Part shown: positions 11,853 through 24,137 of the stretch, in pieces
How the letters are laid out: every line of letters begins with the position of its first letter
How positions within the stretch are numbered: position 1 is the first letter of the stretch
From: Rhizophagus irregularis
Taxonomy: Eukaryota; Glomeromycota; Glomeromycetes; Glomerales; Glomeraceae
Length of the DNA: 64,000 nucleotides
Assembly: GCF_026210795.1 (NCBI RefSeq)
Contig: NC_089451.1
Coordinates: 852,001-916,000 of the forward strand
Reading direction: 5' to 3'
Translations under genes and position numbers: made by a program
Notes under the pieces: generated by a model
Told to the model about the DNA's origin: nothing
What the model saw: the letters and a program-made list of their open reading frames with translations, nothing else
Database searches by the model: none

Positions 11853-12068
11853 CCCTATAAAGAAATAAATACGTTTTTAATACTTAGAGATATGTTTTTA
11901 ATACCGAAAAACATGTTTTTGATACAGAGAAATAAGAAAAATGCACAATTTTATGCTGTATCTCGAATAATACGTTCTTTATGTAAAATTATACTAAAAA
12001 AGCTAATATTTGAGATATGGAATTGTGTATTTTTCAATATTAAAAACGTATTTATTTTTTTTATAGGG
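11853..12068. mobile_element. MITE-like element with about 30-bp terminal inverted repeats
   Basis: The left end CCCTATAAAGAAATAAATAC is mirrored at the right end (GTATTTATT...TATAGGG), with the following TTTTTAAT also inverted. Length 216 bp. The internal ORF is a shadow. No clear target duplication. Confidence 0.55.
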
Positions 12069-13680
12069 AAGCACTAAGTCTATACTTCACATTAAATTGT
12101 TCTTAAAATATTATTTGAACTCTGAGCTCATTGTTATACAGATAAAATGATAGTTCCATATAGTATACACTTTTTAAATTACATTGTCAAACATACATAT
12201 TATTTGTGACACCTACATGTATAACTAAATACAACTGACAAAGGTCAAATGCTAGACATATATAAATTAAAATTTGAAACTCCTAGCTATATATGTCTAA
12301 TCATATTGATATAATTTTTTCAAAAATTGTATCATGCCATATTTGGCAAAATGATTTAATTTTTATCAACCTTGTCAATGTGACTAAAAATAAATTCAGT
12401 TATATTTTACTTTTATATTCAATGTGTCAGTTCAAGTCATACTATTTATTCAAAAGTTTATTTTTTATTTAAAGCCTCTTCCCAATTGTATTAAACAAGT
12501 GATTTTGGCTTTATTTACGATTTACCACCAACAAGAGGTTTTGATTTTATCATCTTCAAGAGATTTTTATATCTGAAAGCTATTCTGGTCAAAATGGTAA
12601 GTCTCATAAACTCTGTATTATTTTGAATAGTAATATTAATAACTAAATAATAAGATTTCATATTGTGGATTCTTAAACAGTTGCCATGATATTATTGCTA
12701 CTACTTTAACTTTCTTTGATGATGAACTTGATTGTATTTGGGTTACTCATTTTTTTTGCATGAAGGAAAAGATTTACCTGGATTAAAATATAAGGTGTGT
12801 TTTTTTTTATTTTGCAAAGTAAGGGTAACCCCTAAGTTAGATTTATTTGATTTAGGGGAATTACTGGATTTGACAAACTTTGGTAACCACCCCAAGGCTC
12901 TCAGTTCAGGTGCCCTAACTTTGTAGTTAATAAAAGTCTGATTATTCTGGAGGAGGAATTTGCTATGTACCTTCTTTTATTACTAAATAAAAAATATTGC
13001 ACACTACTAATAATCTCTTCTTATAACAGCAGGTATACATAGAACATTCACATTATGCAAAAACATTAAAAATATATACTGTAGGATTAGACATTGGCAT
13101 AGGAATTTTAGCAACAGCCTATCACGAGAAAGTCCCAAATCTTTGTATTTATTTTTTAACTGTATTAATAAGAATTCCAGAAAAAATGTTTTGCCTAAAA
13201 TCACGTGTTTATTTTTTAATGTTAATGGACTACAAAGATTATGGCAACATCCCGAGCTTTCAAGCAAGAAAGTCATATGATAGTTGATCTCATGCAGGGT
13301 GAAAATAATAAAAAAAGTCGATATATATCTTTGAACAAATGAGAAGTAGATCACAATAAACTTTTCTGAATTGTATATCTTAAGTCCAAATATTTCACTT
13401 TGATAATTTGAGTAGGGGAATATTTTACTTTCATTTAGCAATTATCATGTAGAATAGTAAATGCTATTTTTTTTTTGTTTTAATAAATCTTTTTTAGCTC
13501 ATATTATCTTTGATTCCGTTATCTTTTCTTTTTCTCATTTTCATTTTCATTTTCTTTGAGCCTTTAACAGCACTTGTATCACTTGTATCACTCACTTGCA
13601 TCGCTTGATTTTAAAGTTAAAGAATCTAAAAAGAAGTAAGTTAATAAAAAAAGTAGCGAAACTTCACTCCCATTATAATA
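12069..13680. other. AT-rich spacer with unassigned ORFs
   Basis: ORFs at 12732-12926 (+) and 13007-13441 (-) have no family pattern. A plus-strand reading VGLDIGIGILATAYHEKVP at about 13080-13130 is mildly protein-like but opens nowhere clear. Nothing supported. Confidence 0.3.
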
Positions 13681-13684
13681 ATAC

Positions 13685-14507
13685 TTGTGGGCTACTAGAT
13701 TCCTCATTCACGACACCATCTTCTGCAATCCATATTACTCGACTTACGTCAATACTAAAATGAAAAATAAAAAGAAGTCTTACGAAAACTTCTTGACCAA
13801 CTTCTACGATGTGCCCTATGAAGCCACAAAAGTATCTATTCATATACGTATCTCGCTTCCGCGACTTACCCGTTCAAAGATCAAGTCAAAATCGTACCAG
13901 AAGCTGATCGAAGGGAAGAATGGACGCGGAAATCTTGACTATGGTATTGAATCAGTACAACTGGGAGAAAAATTGGCCTGATTGAAGTAAAAAAAGATGA
14001 CTTTAAAAGCAGGGCTTCGCACAGGCCACTGTACAGATGGAATCTTCACTATCTAGCAAACGCAAATCGGACGAAATAGATGACGAAAATGGCTTGGATA
14101 AAGTATGGGATTGTAAAAGATGCAGAGAAATGGTACTTCATGGAATGTACGAGGGGAAATCATCATTTAAGTTGTCGATTCCCTTATTTGTTGTGTATGA
14201 AGATGAGGATACGGAAGACAAGGCGGAGAAGGTCCTTGGTCATATTATATGGTTATTTGAAGAGACACAGAAGCAAGTGGAAGCTTCTCAAAGTGGAGTA
14301 AAAGGGTAAGATTAACGGGAAATCTTGCGGGAAAGGCACCTCTGGTACCAAGTCGAACTAGAATCCCGGCTTCTCCCACATGCTCGGAGTCAGAATATTT
14401 TTTATAGAGTATGTAGCTTTATTTAGCATAGAAACTTCATGTATCACGATCCTTTGTATTTATTTTTCGCATGTTAAAAATTTTTTCTTGGCAAAATTTC
14501 GTGAAAT
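13685..14507 (+). pseudogene. PD-(D/E)XK nuclease-like gene, broken, 5' and middle part
   Basis: The plus strand reads IEVKKDDFK at about 13983-14010 (E-x-K of a PD-(D/E)XK fold), then GFAQATVQMESSLSSKRK, AEKWYFMECT, VLGHIIWLFEETQK and SGVK. The order matches a repeated glomeromycete family seen as a shorter copy at 1.94-2.16 kb and as a fused tail at 24.14-24.58 kb. The frame is broken in several places, and the gene is split by a LINE fragment at 14508-15133. Beyond the conserved tail, a non-coding part (GGTACCAAGTCGAACTAGAA, GCTCGGAGT) is also shared with 24.3-24.5 kb, so the duplicated unit reached past the coding end. Predicted role if intact: DNA cleavage; substrate unknown. Confidence 0.6.
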
Positions 14508-15147
14508 TTTTTTTTTTTTAACCAAACTTTATTAATATTATAACAATTATTGAAACACAATTTGTTATAATTTAGACATAATATATCTCATAATAAAGTA
14601 TCTATCTACAAACTAGTCTAAAATACTATAATTTAATGCATACTTAGAACTTCTAAATTTAACTAAATTATGATACGACCATAAATCAGAAATATCTAAA
14701 CTAAACCATAAATTTTTCCTATGCTCCATATTTGCCAGGTAACTACCCAGCCATCTTTGTGACACATCATATATAAATTGATTTCTATGTTTACTATTTG
14801 ACCCTATAGATGGTAAAGAAGATGTCTCTAATTTACAATTCTTTTTCACTATCCTAGAGATACCGACACTTCGTTCCCATTTATTAACCTCCTTACACCT
14901 TTCTACCCAAATAACATCTCTCGCTAATATATGTATGTCTCGAACAAACCCTTTAATTGCTGTTGTAAAAATTGGATCACTAATATTTAAATATAGACGT
15001 GAATTAATCATACCTTTAATTGCTTCATGAAAAATTCTACCATTAAATATTGAATATGACCGATCATTTAAAATTTGTAAAAGTCTTGCATAATAATTGA
15101 AATCCAATCTAAAATTCTGATTATCCAATTTTTAAATTTCGTGAAAT
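14494..15147 (-). mobile_element. 5'-truncated LINE insertion with 14-bp target-site duplication
   Basis: AAATTTCGTGAAAT occurs at 14494-14507 and 15134-15147. The 626-bp insert between them (14508-15133) has its polyA on the minus strand (T12 at 14508-14519). Its minus-strand ORF (15128-14613, 171 codons) runs through FRDIH-like and ARDVIWVERC motifs and resembles the region after the reverse transcriptase/RNase H of glomeromycete LINEs. The upstream RT and endonuclease are absent, as in ordinary 5' truncation. The ORF is open to the 5' edge, so insertion is probably recent compared with decay of the host relic. Confidence 0.8.
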
Positions 15148-15334
15148 AAGTTCACACGAAATTCATAAATTCATTCTATTTGTTACTTTTGTGATCATCA
15201 GCAATCAGCTGGTTTTTTCGAACAAATTAAATATTTGTTGATCGCTGCTGTGCAACTGTAATACGTAATATAAGGCCGCCCTTTTTTAAAACAAAAAAAA
15301 AAATCCTTTTACTCTGTTTAAAGATAAAGCTAAA

Positions 15335-17011
15335 ATGGAAGAATTTAAGCTCAGTGATGATGTAATTGAACAAATAAAAAATTTTAATCGTTGGAGTTTA
15401 ACAGATGAACAAAGATTGTTAATTGATAAGCTAATATTAAATGAAGAATTAAAAGAACGTTATAAAGAGAATGGTTTATGCAAAGATTGTAAGCAGCCTA
15501 AAGTTTCTGATTATTGGTGTCAATGCAAATTTCAACAAAATTTCAAAAATTGGACTAGTGGAAATAATAAAGTTGATAATTTTATTCAAAAAACACAACT
15601 TAAAGCCAAAGTAGGTCGTGAAATGTTGGAGTGGATTGAATATGATAGATTTGAAAATGTTGAATATTTGGCCAAAGGAGGATTTGGAACTATTTATAAA
15701 GCAATTTGGAAAGATGGATGTATATATGAATGGGATTCTATAAATGATCAATGGGAGAGAATAGAATCTTTGGAAGGGCATAAAAATTTTCCAGTTGTTT
15801 TAAAATGTTTACATAATTCTCAGGATATGACATCCGAATTTTTAAGAGAAGTAAGTTACTTATTTGTATATAATTTTCAAATTACTGTTCCATTATAAAT
15901 GGTAAATTTATTATTATTTATTATTATTATGGATTCTTTTTTAGATTGAATCACATACTATGATCGTTTCAAGTCGTGTAACTCGATGTTATGGAATTAC
16001 TAAAGATCCAGAATCTAATAATTTCATGATGGTAATGCGATATGCGAAAGATGGTAGTTTAAGACAATATTTAAATAATATATTTAATTCAATAGAATGG
16101 ATTGATAAGTTACAAATTTTAAGAAAGATTATAAAAGGCCTCAATATTATTCATGAAAAAGGATTGATTCATCGTGATTTTCATTGTGGTAATATGTTAA
16201 AAGATGATAGTGATACAATTATTTCTGATTTAGGATTATGCCAACCAGCAAATGTAAAATCTTCCCAAAATAATGAATATGAAAAACAAGTATATGGAGT
16301 ATTACCTTATGTAGCGCCTGAAGTTTTAAGAGGAGGAAAATATACTCAAGAAAGTGATATTTATGCATTTGGAATTATTGCATATGAAGTCTGTACAGGG
16401 CTTCCTCCTTATCATGATATTGCTCATGATAAAATCTTAGCTATTAGCATTTGTCAAGGGCTTAGACCAAGATCTAATTATAAAATTCCTCAACTAATTT
16501 TGGACTTAATAATTAAAAAATGTTGGCATGCAGATCCTTTAAAACGACCCAAAGCAGATGAATTATTTAAATTATTAGTTGGATTAAAACATTTTGGGAG
16601 TGATGAATTTAATAAGCAAATTGAAGAAGCAGAAAGAATTAATGAAAAGTTTGCTTCTACTTCATTACCATATAATGGTACTACTCTTTCATATACTACA
16701 AATCCTCAAGCAGTTTACACGAGTAGACTTTTAAACTTTAAAAACCTGCCTGAACCAAAGAATGCTATTGATAACAAAGATGATAATAATTCATTCGGAG
16801 AATATTCAGGTAATTAATGTATTAGCTTATTTTACAAAAGTACTTTTAATATACAATTATTTTTATTTTCTAGAATCCATAGAAGCAATAGATTTCACTA
16901 AACTCAACCTAGGTACTCATTTACATTAACTTGCTTTCTATATGATTGATTTTACCAATAATATTAACAATTTGCTTTAATAATTCGTTCTTATTAGAGG
17001 AAAACAACTAA
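15335..17011 (+). CDS. TKL-like protein kinase, copy A (four exons)
   Basis: Exons 15335-15850, 15945-16809, 16874-16912 and 16998-17011 join in frame to 477 aa; all introns are GT-AG with short lengths. Residues 49-64 hold CxxC and CxC pairs (C49, C52, C62, C64), a probable zinc head. Kinase motifs: Gly loop AKGGFGTIYK (114-122), Lys157 in VVLK, Glu168 (SEFL), HRDFHCGNML (248-257), DLG (267-269, Leu for the usual Phe), APE (296-298) and SDIYAFGI. The tail has ESIEAIDFTKLNL and ends EENN. The catalytic Lys, HRD Asp, Asn and metal-binding Asp are all present, so it is probably active. The TKL family phosphorylates Ser/Thr; the substrate is unknown. The ATG was chosen because it is shared by all three copies, after a conserved leader. 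Confidence 0.93.
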
Positions 17012-17936
17012 AGAAAAAGAAAAGGAAGAAAATTTACAAATATTCATAATATGAAGTTCATTATTTGTATTTTATTACTACTACTACAGTATATGATATA
17101 TTTTATTGGGATAAATTTATTAATAAAGTTTTTATAAATTAAACCAAAAACAAATAGAATGCATTATATACGTAGTATGTTATAAAATCATAATAAAATA
17201 ATAAATTACATTTTATATATATATATTTTTTGACTTTATTGTATTGCTTATGATTAGTATGGTTCGATTTTGTCATCACCTTTTGCTGTATGTTAAATTG
17301 TCAAAGTATGCTGTAGTGATATAGTTTCTTAGTTTAATTTATGTATTCATTACCTTTGGAAAAAATAAGCATATTTACTGGGTGTAATCCTATGTAAGTT
17401 TGCACAGGTTTGCATAAATTTTTACACAAGGTTACGTACTATATTTACACAAATTTACGTAAGTTTACATCCCGTCACATATACACTTATTTTTTTTAAA
17501 CTAAAGAAACTCTATCACTTTCAGCAACATACTTTGACAATTTGACATACAGCAAAAGGTGATGACAAAGTGGCAATCGAACCATACTAATCGTAAGCAA
17601 TACATTCAAATCAAGAATTAATATATAAGGAATATTAGAAGGGTTAGATTATTTAATGTTAAATTTGAAAATGCGACTATAAAGTCATATGTATATATAT
17701 ATATATATATATAGAATGTAATTTATTATTTTATAATGATACTACATACGGTATATAATAGTTATACTGCATTTTGGTTTAATTTATAAAAACTTTATTT
17801 AGTAAAAGATTTTAATCATAATAAATAATATTCCAATAAAATATATAATATACTGTAGTAATAATAAAAAAAAATAGTTACAAATAATGGAATTTATATT
17901 ATGAATATTTGTAAATTCACTTCCTTTTCTTTTTCT
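17012..17936. repeat. Centre of inverted kinase duplication
   Basis: The 3' flank of copy A (17012-17380) is repeated inverted as the 3' flank of copy B (about 17510-17936), including GTATGGTTCGATT against its complement near 17578-17590. The about 130-bp middle (17380-17510) holds repeated ACA/TTTACAC words and is absent from the matching flank of copy C near 21.0 kb, so it may be a small insertion. (TA)n runs occur at 17215-17227 and 17690-17712. Confidence 0.6.
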
Positions 17937-19648
17937 TTAGTTGTTTTCATCTATAAGAACGAATTATTAAAGTAAATTGTTAATATTATTGGTAAAATTA
18001 AACATGTACTAGAAAGCAAGTTAATGTAAATAAGTACCTAGGTTGAGTTTAGTGAAATCTATTGCTTCTATGGATTCTAGAAAATAAAAAATAATTGTAT
18101 ATTAAAAGAATTTTAAAAATATTTTTTGTAAAATAAGTTGATATATTAATTACCTGAATATTCTCCAAATGAATTATCATCATCTTTATTATCAATAGCA
18201 TTTTTTGGTTCTGGAAGATTTTTAAAGTCTAAAAGCCTACTTGTGTAAACTGCTTGAGGATTTGTAGTATATGAAAGAGTAGTACTACCATTATATGGTA
18301 ATGAAGTAGAAGTAAACTTCTCATTAATTTTATCTGCTTCTTCAGCTTGCTTTTTGACTTCACTATCATCTTCTAAATCATCTTCTAAATTATCTAATAA
18401 ATTATATAATTCTTGTATTTTAGATCGTTTTAAAGGATCTACATCCCAACATTGTTTAATTATGTCCAAAATTAGTTGAGGAATTTTATAATTAGATTTT
18501 GGCCTAAGCCCTTGACAAATACTAATAGCTAAGATTTTATCATGAACAATATCATGATAAGGAGGAAGCCCTGTACAGACTTCATATGCAATAATTCCAA
18601 ATGCATAAATATCACTTTCTTGAGTATATTCTCCTCCTCTTAAAACTTCAGGCGCTACATAAGGTAGTACTCCATATACTTTTTTTTCATATTTATTATT
18701 TTGAGAAGATTTTACATTTGCTGGTTGACATAATCCTAAATCAGTAATAATAGTAAAATGATCATTTCTTAACATATTACCACAATGAAAATCACGATGA
18801 ATTAATCCTTTTTTATGAATAGAATTGAGGCCATTTGCAATCATTCGTAAAATATTCAACTTATTTACCCACTTTATGGAATTAAATATATTATTTAAAT
18901 ATTGTCTTAAACTGCCTTCTTTTGCATATTGCATTACCATTATGAAATTATTAGTTTCCGGATCTCTAGTAATGCCAAAACATCGAGTTACGCAAGCTGA
19001 AAGAATCATAGTATGCGATTCAATCTAAAAAAGGATCCTTAATAATAAATAATAGTAAGTTTACATTTATAATGGAACAGTAGTTTGAAAATTATATACA
19101 AATAAGTAGCTTACTTCTCTTAAAAATTCGGATGTAAAATCCTGAGAATTGTGTAAACATTTTAAAGCAACCGGAAAATTTTCATATTTCATACTACCCC
19201 ACACTTTACTTCTCTCCCATTGATTATTTTCAAAATCCCATTTGCTTATAAATCCATCTTTCCAAATTGCTTTATAAATAGTTCCAAATCCTCCTTTGGC
19301 CAAATATTCAACATTTTCAAATTTATCATATTCAATCCACTCTAAAATTTCCTGATATTCTTCAACTTTAAGTTGTATTTTTTGAATAAACTTATCAACT
19401 TCTTCATTTCCACTAGTCCAATTTTTGAAATTTTGTTGAAAATGCTTAGCATTACATGACTTACACCAATCATAATAAGTATTAGGCTGTTTACATTCTT
19501 TGCATAAACCATGATTTATATAATGTCTTTTTAATTCTTCATTTAATATTAGCTTATCAATTAACAACCTTTGTTCATTTGTTAAATCCCAATAAGAAAA
19601 ATCTTTTATTTGTTCAAATACATCATCACTGAGCTTAAATTCTTCCAT
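17937..19648 (-). CDS. TKL-like protein kinase, copy B (four exons)
   Basis: Minus-strand exons 19648-19115, 19024-18154, 18076-18038 and 17950-17937 join in frame to 485 aa. Same plan as copy A. The zinc head is longer: CKECKQP followed by CKSCNAKHF. AKGGFGTIYK, VALK, HRDFHCGNML, TDLGLCQPA, APE and SDIYAFGI are present. It is the most divergent copy in its head and in the acidic linker after the kinase domain (EDDLEDDSEV). All key catalytic residues are kept. It faces copy A tail to tail. The leader carries a T10A9-like run and GGGCAGCCTTATATTACGTA, which is also upstream of copy C. Confidence 0.92.
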
Positions 19649-19699
19649 GTCAGCTTTATGTGTTTAAACAGAGTAAAAGGATTTTTTTTTTTTAAAAAA

Positions 19700-20995
19700 A
19701 AAGGGCAGCCTTATATTACGTATTGGCAACGATCGACAAATCTATTTTAATTTGGTCAAACAAAGGCGTTAAAAAATCAGCTGATGAATACAAAAGTCAC
19801 GAATAAATCTTGGTAAGAAATTCTTTTTTTTATAGGTTCTGACAGAAATTTAGGAATACAGTAATTAAATAGAAATACCTTATAATACAAATTTCACAAA
19901 AAATTCTTTATGGATCATCTAGTACCAAAATTACTATTTGATTATCTTTTGTTATTACAATTATATTGTACAAATTACTGTACATAGACTTAAAGCAACT
20001 GGTAGCAATTGGATAAAATATTTTACAAAAAATCTTTTGATATGATAGCAATTTTAACTATGATTTTAATTATGTTTATTCATAATGCAAGATTTTCTAA
20101 TAATAATATTCTCTATAATTGATTTAATACTATATCTTTATCAAACTACGATTCAATCCCAGTAAATAGTTTTTGTATAAATTTGTACCAAATGGGCTCA
20201 TCCATATATAATTGGCTTTAGATTGGCTTAAATTTTGATTAATTTTTGCATAAATTTGAGCTAATTTTGAGCCAATGAGCCCGTTTGGTATAAATTTATA
20301 CAAAAACTATTTACTGGGAATGAATAAATACAATATATAAGAAACTTTGTCATTATTAAGTAAAGGGAATTTAATGAATGAACTCATTTATAATATAATA
20401 ATCATCGTTAAATTAATTATGTTTAACGAAAGAAAATAGAAAAATTTTGACTGCTGATAAATAAAAATAATCATACTTAACAGAATTAAAGTTTTCCGTA
20501 CATTTTAACATCATTCTTTCTAATAATTTTGACATTTTATTGTTTTGTTTATTTCCTTTAATGCTTTCAAAGTAGTATTTAAACTCTTATGGTAAATCTT
20601 TTACTAATGATGCAAATACATATTCAAAATATTGTATCTTAATAACGTCATAAATTTTATGCTTAATTCAGTTAGTAGGTTGCTCTTTAGAATAATTATT
20701 ATATTATTGATGTACTACTATCTATGGACAATGATTATAAAAAGATATCGCTATATTAATAAGAAAAGAAGTTATCTCTAAAATATTAAAATTAAAAAAA
20801 GTATAATTTCTTAAATAAATTACTAATAACGATATTGATTTTGCCAAATGTATCATAATTTACATAATTACGAAATTAGAATGGATTATTTTAGTTTGCT
20901 AACTATAAAATGAATAAGTGAGGTTCTTCATTCATATTACATACTTAATAATAATACAAAGAAAAAAAGTTAGAATATTACCTAAGCAAAAAACA
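19700..20995. other. AT-rich spacer between kinase copies B and C
   Basis: No gene. Contains the MITE at 20158-20318; otherwise no structure with clear ends. Confidence 0.4.
20158..20318. mobile_element. MITE with about 43-bp terminal inverted repeats
   Basis: The left end CCCAGTAAATAGTTTTTGTA continues through TAAATTT and CAAATGGGCTCA. The right end is its near-perfect reverse complement, ending ACTATTTACTGGG. Length about 161 bp, non-coding. Flanks ATTCAAT and AATGAAT give no clean target duplication. Confidence 0.7.
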
Positions 20996-21482
20996 TAAAT
21001 GTACGTGAATAAGTAAATATGCTTATTTTGTCCAAAGGTAGTGATTACATAAATTAAACTAAAGAAACCATATCACTTACAGCATACTTTGACAATTTAA
21101 CATACAGCAAAAGGTATGACAAAGTGAACAATTGAACCATACTAATCATAAGAAATACATTCAAATCAAGAATTAATATATAAGGATATTCAGATAGAAG
21201 GGTTAAATTATTTAATGTTAAATTGAAAATGCGATTATAAAATCAAAAAATATGTATATAAAATGTAATTTATTATTTTATTATGATTTTATAACATACT
21301 ACATATATAATAAGTTATATAATGCATTCTATTTGATTTCGGTTTAATTTATTAATAAATATATTCCAATAAAATATATCATAATGTAGTAGTAGTAATA
21401 AAAAAAAAAATAGTAAATAATAGATACAAATAATGAAATTTACATTATGAATATTTGTAAATTTTCTTCCTTTTCTTTTTCT

Positions 21483-23170
21483 TTAGTTGTTTTCATCTAA
21501 TAAGAACGAATTATTAAAGCAAATTGTTAATATTATTGGTAAAATCAATCATATAGAAAGCAAGTTAATGTAAATGAGTACCTAGGTTGAGTTTAGTGAA
21601 ATCTATTGCTTCTATGGATTCTAGAAAATAAAAAATAATTGTATATTAAAAGTATTTCATGAATACTTTTGTAAAATAAGCTAATACATTAATTACCTGA
21701 ATATTCTCCGAATGAATTATCATCATCTTTGTTATCAATAGCGTTTTTTGGTTCTGGCAGGTTTTTAAAGTTTAAAAGCCTACTCGTGTAAACTGCTTGA
21801 GGATTTGTAGTATATGAAAGAGTAGTACCATTATATGGTAATGAAGTAGAAGTAAACTTTTCATTAATTCTTTCTGCTTCCTCAATTTGCTTATTGATTT
21901 CATGAACACTCATAAATTTACTTGAATCATATAATTTATATAATAAATTAGATAATTCATTTGCTTTAGGTCGTTTTAAAGGATCAGCATCCCAACATTG
22001 TTTAATTATGTCCAAAATTAGTTGAGGAATTTTATAATTAGATTTTGGCCTAAGCCCTTGACATATACTAATAGCTAAGATTTTATCATGAGCAATATCA
22101 TGATAAGGAGGAAGCCCTGTACAGACTTCATATGCAATAATTCCAAATGCATAAATATCACTTTCTTGAGTATATTTTCCTCCTCTTAAAACTTCAGGCG
22201 CTACATAAGGTAATACTCCATATACTGTTTTTTCATATTCGTTATTTTGAGAAGATTTTACATTTGCTGGTTGACATAATCCTAAATCAGAAATAAATGT
22301 ATCACTATCATCTTTTAACATATTACCACAATGAATATCACGATGGATTAATCCTTTTTCATGAATAATATTGAGGCCTTTTGTAATCTTTCTTAAAATT
22401 TGTAACTTATCAGTCCATTCTATTGAATTAAATATATTATTTAAATATTGTCTTAAACTACCATCTTTCGCATATTGTATTACCATCATGAAATTATTAG
22501 ATTCTGGATCTTTAGTAATTCCATAACAATGAGTTACACGACTTGAAACGATCATAGTATGTGATTCAATCTAAAAAAGAATCCATAATAATAATAAATT
22601 TACCGTTTATAATGGAACAGTAATTTGAAAATTATATACAAATAAGTAACTTACTTCTCTTAAAAATTCGGATGTCATATCCTGAGAATTATGTAAACAT
22701 TTTAAAACAACTGGAAAATTTTTATGCCCTGCCAAAGAATCTATTCTCTCCCATTGATCATTTATAGAATCCCATTCACATATACATCCATCTTTCCAAA
22801 TTGCTTTATAAATAGTTCCAAATCCTCCTTTGGCCAAATATTCAACATTTTCAAATCTATCATATTCAATCCATTCCACCATTTCACGACCTACTTTGGC
22901 TTTAAGTTGTGTTTTTTGAATAAAATTATCAACTTTATTATTTCCACTAGTCCAATTTTTGAAATTTTGTTGAAATTTGCATTGACACCAATATTCAGAA
23001 ACTTTAGGCTGCTCACAATCTTTGCATAAACCATTCTTTTTATAACGTTCTTTTAATTCTTCATTTAATATTAGCTTATCAATTAAAAATCTTTGTTCAT
23101 CTGTTAAACTCCAATAGTTAAAATTTTTTATTTGTTCAATTACATCATCACTGAGCTTAAATTCTTCCAT
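21483..23170 (-). CDS. TKL-like protein kinase, copy C (four exons)
   Basis: Minus-strand exons 23170-22655, 22570-21697, 21620-21582 and 21496-21483 join in frame to 480 aa. It is closest to copy A in the head (CKDCEQPK, CQC) and carries HRDIHCGNML, SDLGLCQPA and APE. Post-kinase linker differs (NLLYKLYDSSKFMSVHE), the main variable part among the three copies. The shared C-terminal tail ends DENN. Flanks from about 20995 to 23340 match copy A's flanks, so copies A and C derive from a duplication of gene plus promoter. No defects seen. Confidence 0.93.
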
Positions 23171-23344
23171 GTCAGCTTTATGTTTAGGATTTTTTTTTTT
23201 TAAAAAAAAAGGGCAGCCTTATATTACGTATTACAGTTGCACAGCAGCGATCGACAAATATTTAATTTGTTCGAAAAAAATCAGCTGATTCCTGATGATC
23301 ACAAAGTAAAAAATAGAATGAATTTATGAATTTCGTTTAAAAGA

Positions 23345-23689
23345 AATTGTTAGATAAAAAATTTTTATAAAACAAATATTAATATAATGGTACTCACAAA
23401 TAATTAGTTTTGGTACTAGATGATCTTGGAATATTTTATTTAATTATTTTAACTTTAATACATTTTGTTATTAGATTCTATATTGGAAGGGTTAAATTAA
23501 CATTATCAAAATTTAATACTATACGGGATGACCAACAGATTCACAGGTAAATACGCCAATAACAGCCAAATAAACGTCGCCTTTTGGATTAGCGTTTAGA
23601 TTATCGACTGTATAAATAATTTGAATTGTGTAACATAAAACTCATGATGTATCCAGCATTTTCTTGCCCAAAAAATATTTTTTTGCATT

Positions 23690-23721
<32 letters not shown>

Positions 23722-24137
23722 CTGTAACGCATCTTTATTGAGGATAAAAAATAAGGGCCTCCAATGTACAAGACACTTAGAGCCAGACATGCTCACCCGG
23801 CGCATCTAACCCTATAACAGAGTAATTTACGGACATAAATAAATATATACAAAATAAAAGAAAAAACCTACTCCGCTAATCTAAATTGAACCTATAGACC
23901 TAACTAATCTAAACTATTGTAACACTAATCTAGGTGGATAAAGGCTATCTAGGGTATCTAATGTAAGGAATATCATAATGACGCTAAATTTATTAAAAAC
24001 CCTTCTTAGTCTTATCATTCGATCAAACTCTACAATATCCTAGATTTTGATATTTATCCTAAATAAAACTACAAAAAAGAAAATTAGTAAATGAAAGTCC
24101 CAAAGTCATTTTTATTTTATTATCGGAAGAAATTTTT
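23345..24137. other. Spacer with a retroposon-like tail
   Basis: On minus, about 23830-23722 ends CAATAAAGATGCGTTACAG before a T/A homopolymer hairpin (23690-23720). This is similar to the plus-strand tail at 10.81 kb and likely is a retroposon 3' end. The ORF at 23596-23805 crosses the homopolymer and is not called. The rest is featureless. Confidence 0.35.

Noticed and set aside
15476-15781. ORF antisense to kinase copy A, and the same at 22724-23029
   Set aside because: Shadow of conserved kinase exon 1; present only because the sense frame is conserved.
23690-23722. T/A homopolymer as a terminator or CRISPR-like repeat
   Set aside because: Simple oligo-T/oligo-A; no repeat-spacer pattern anywhere in the window.
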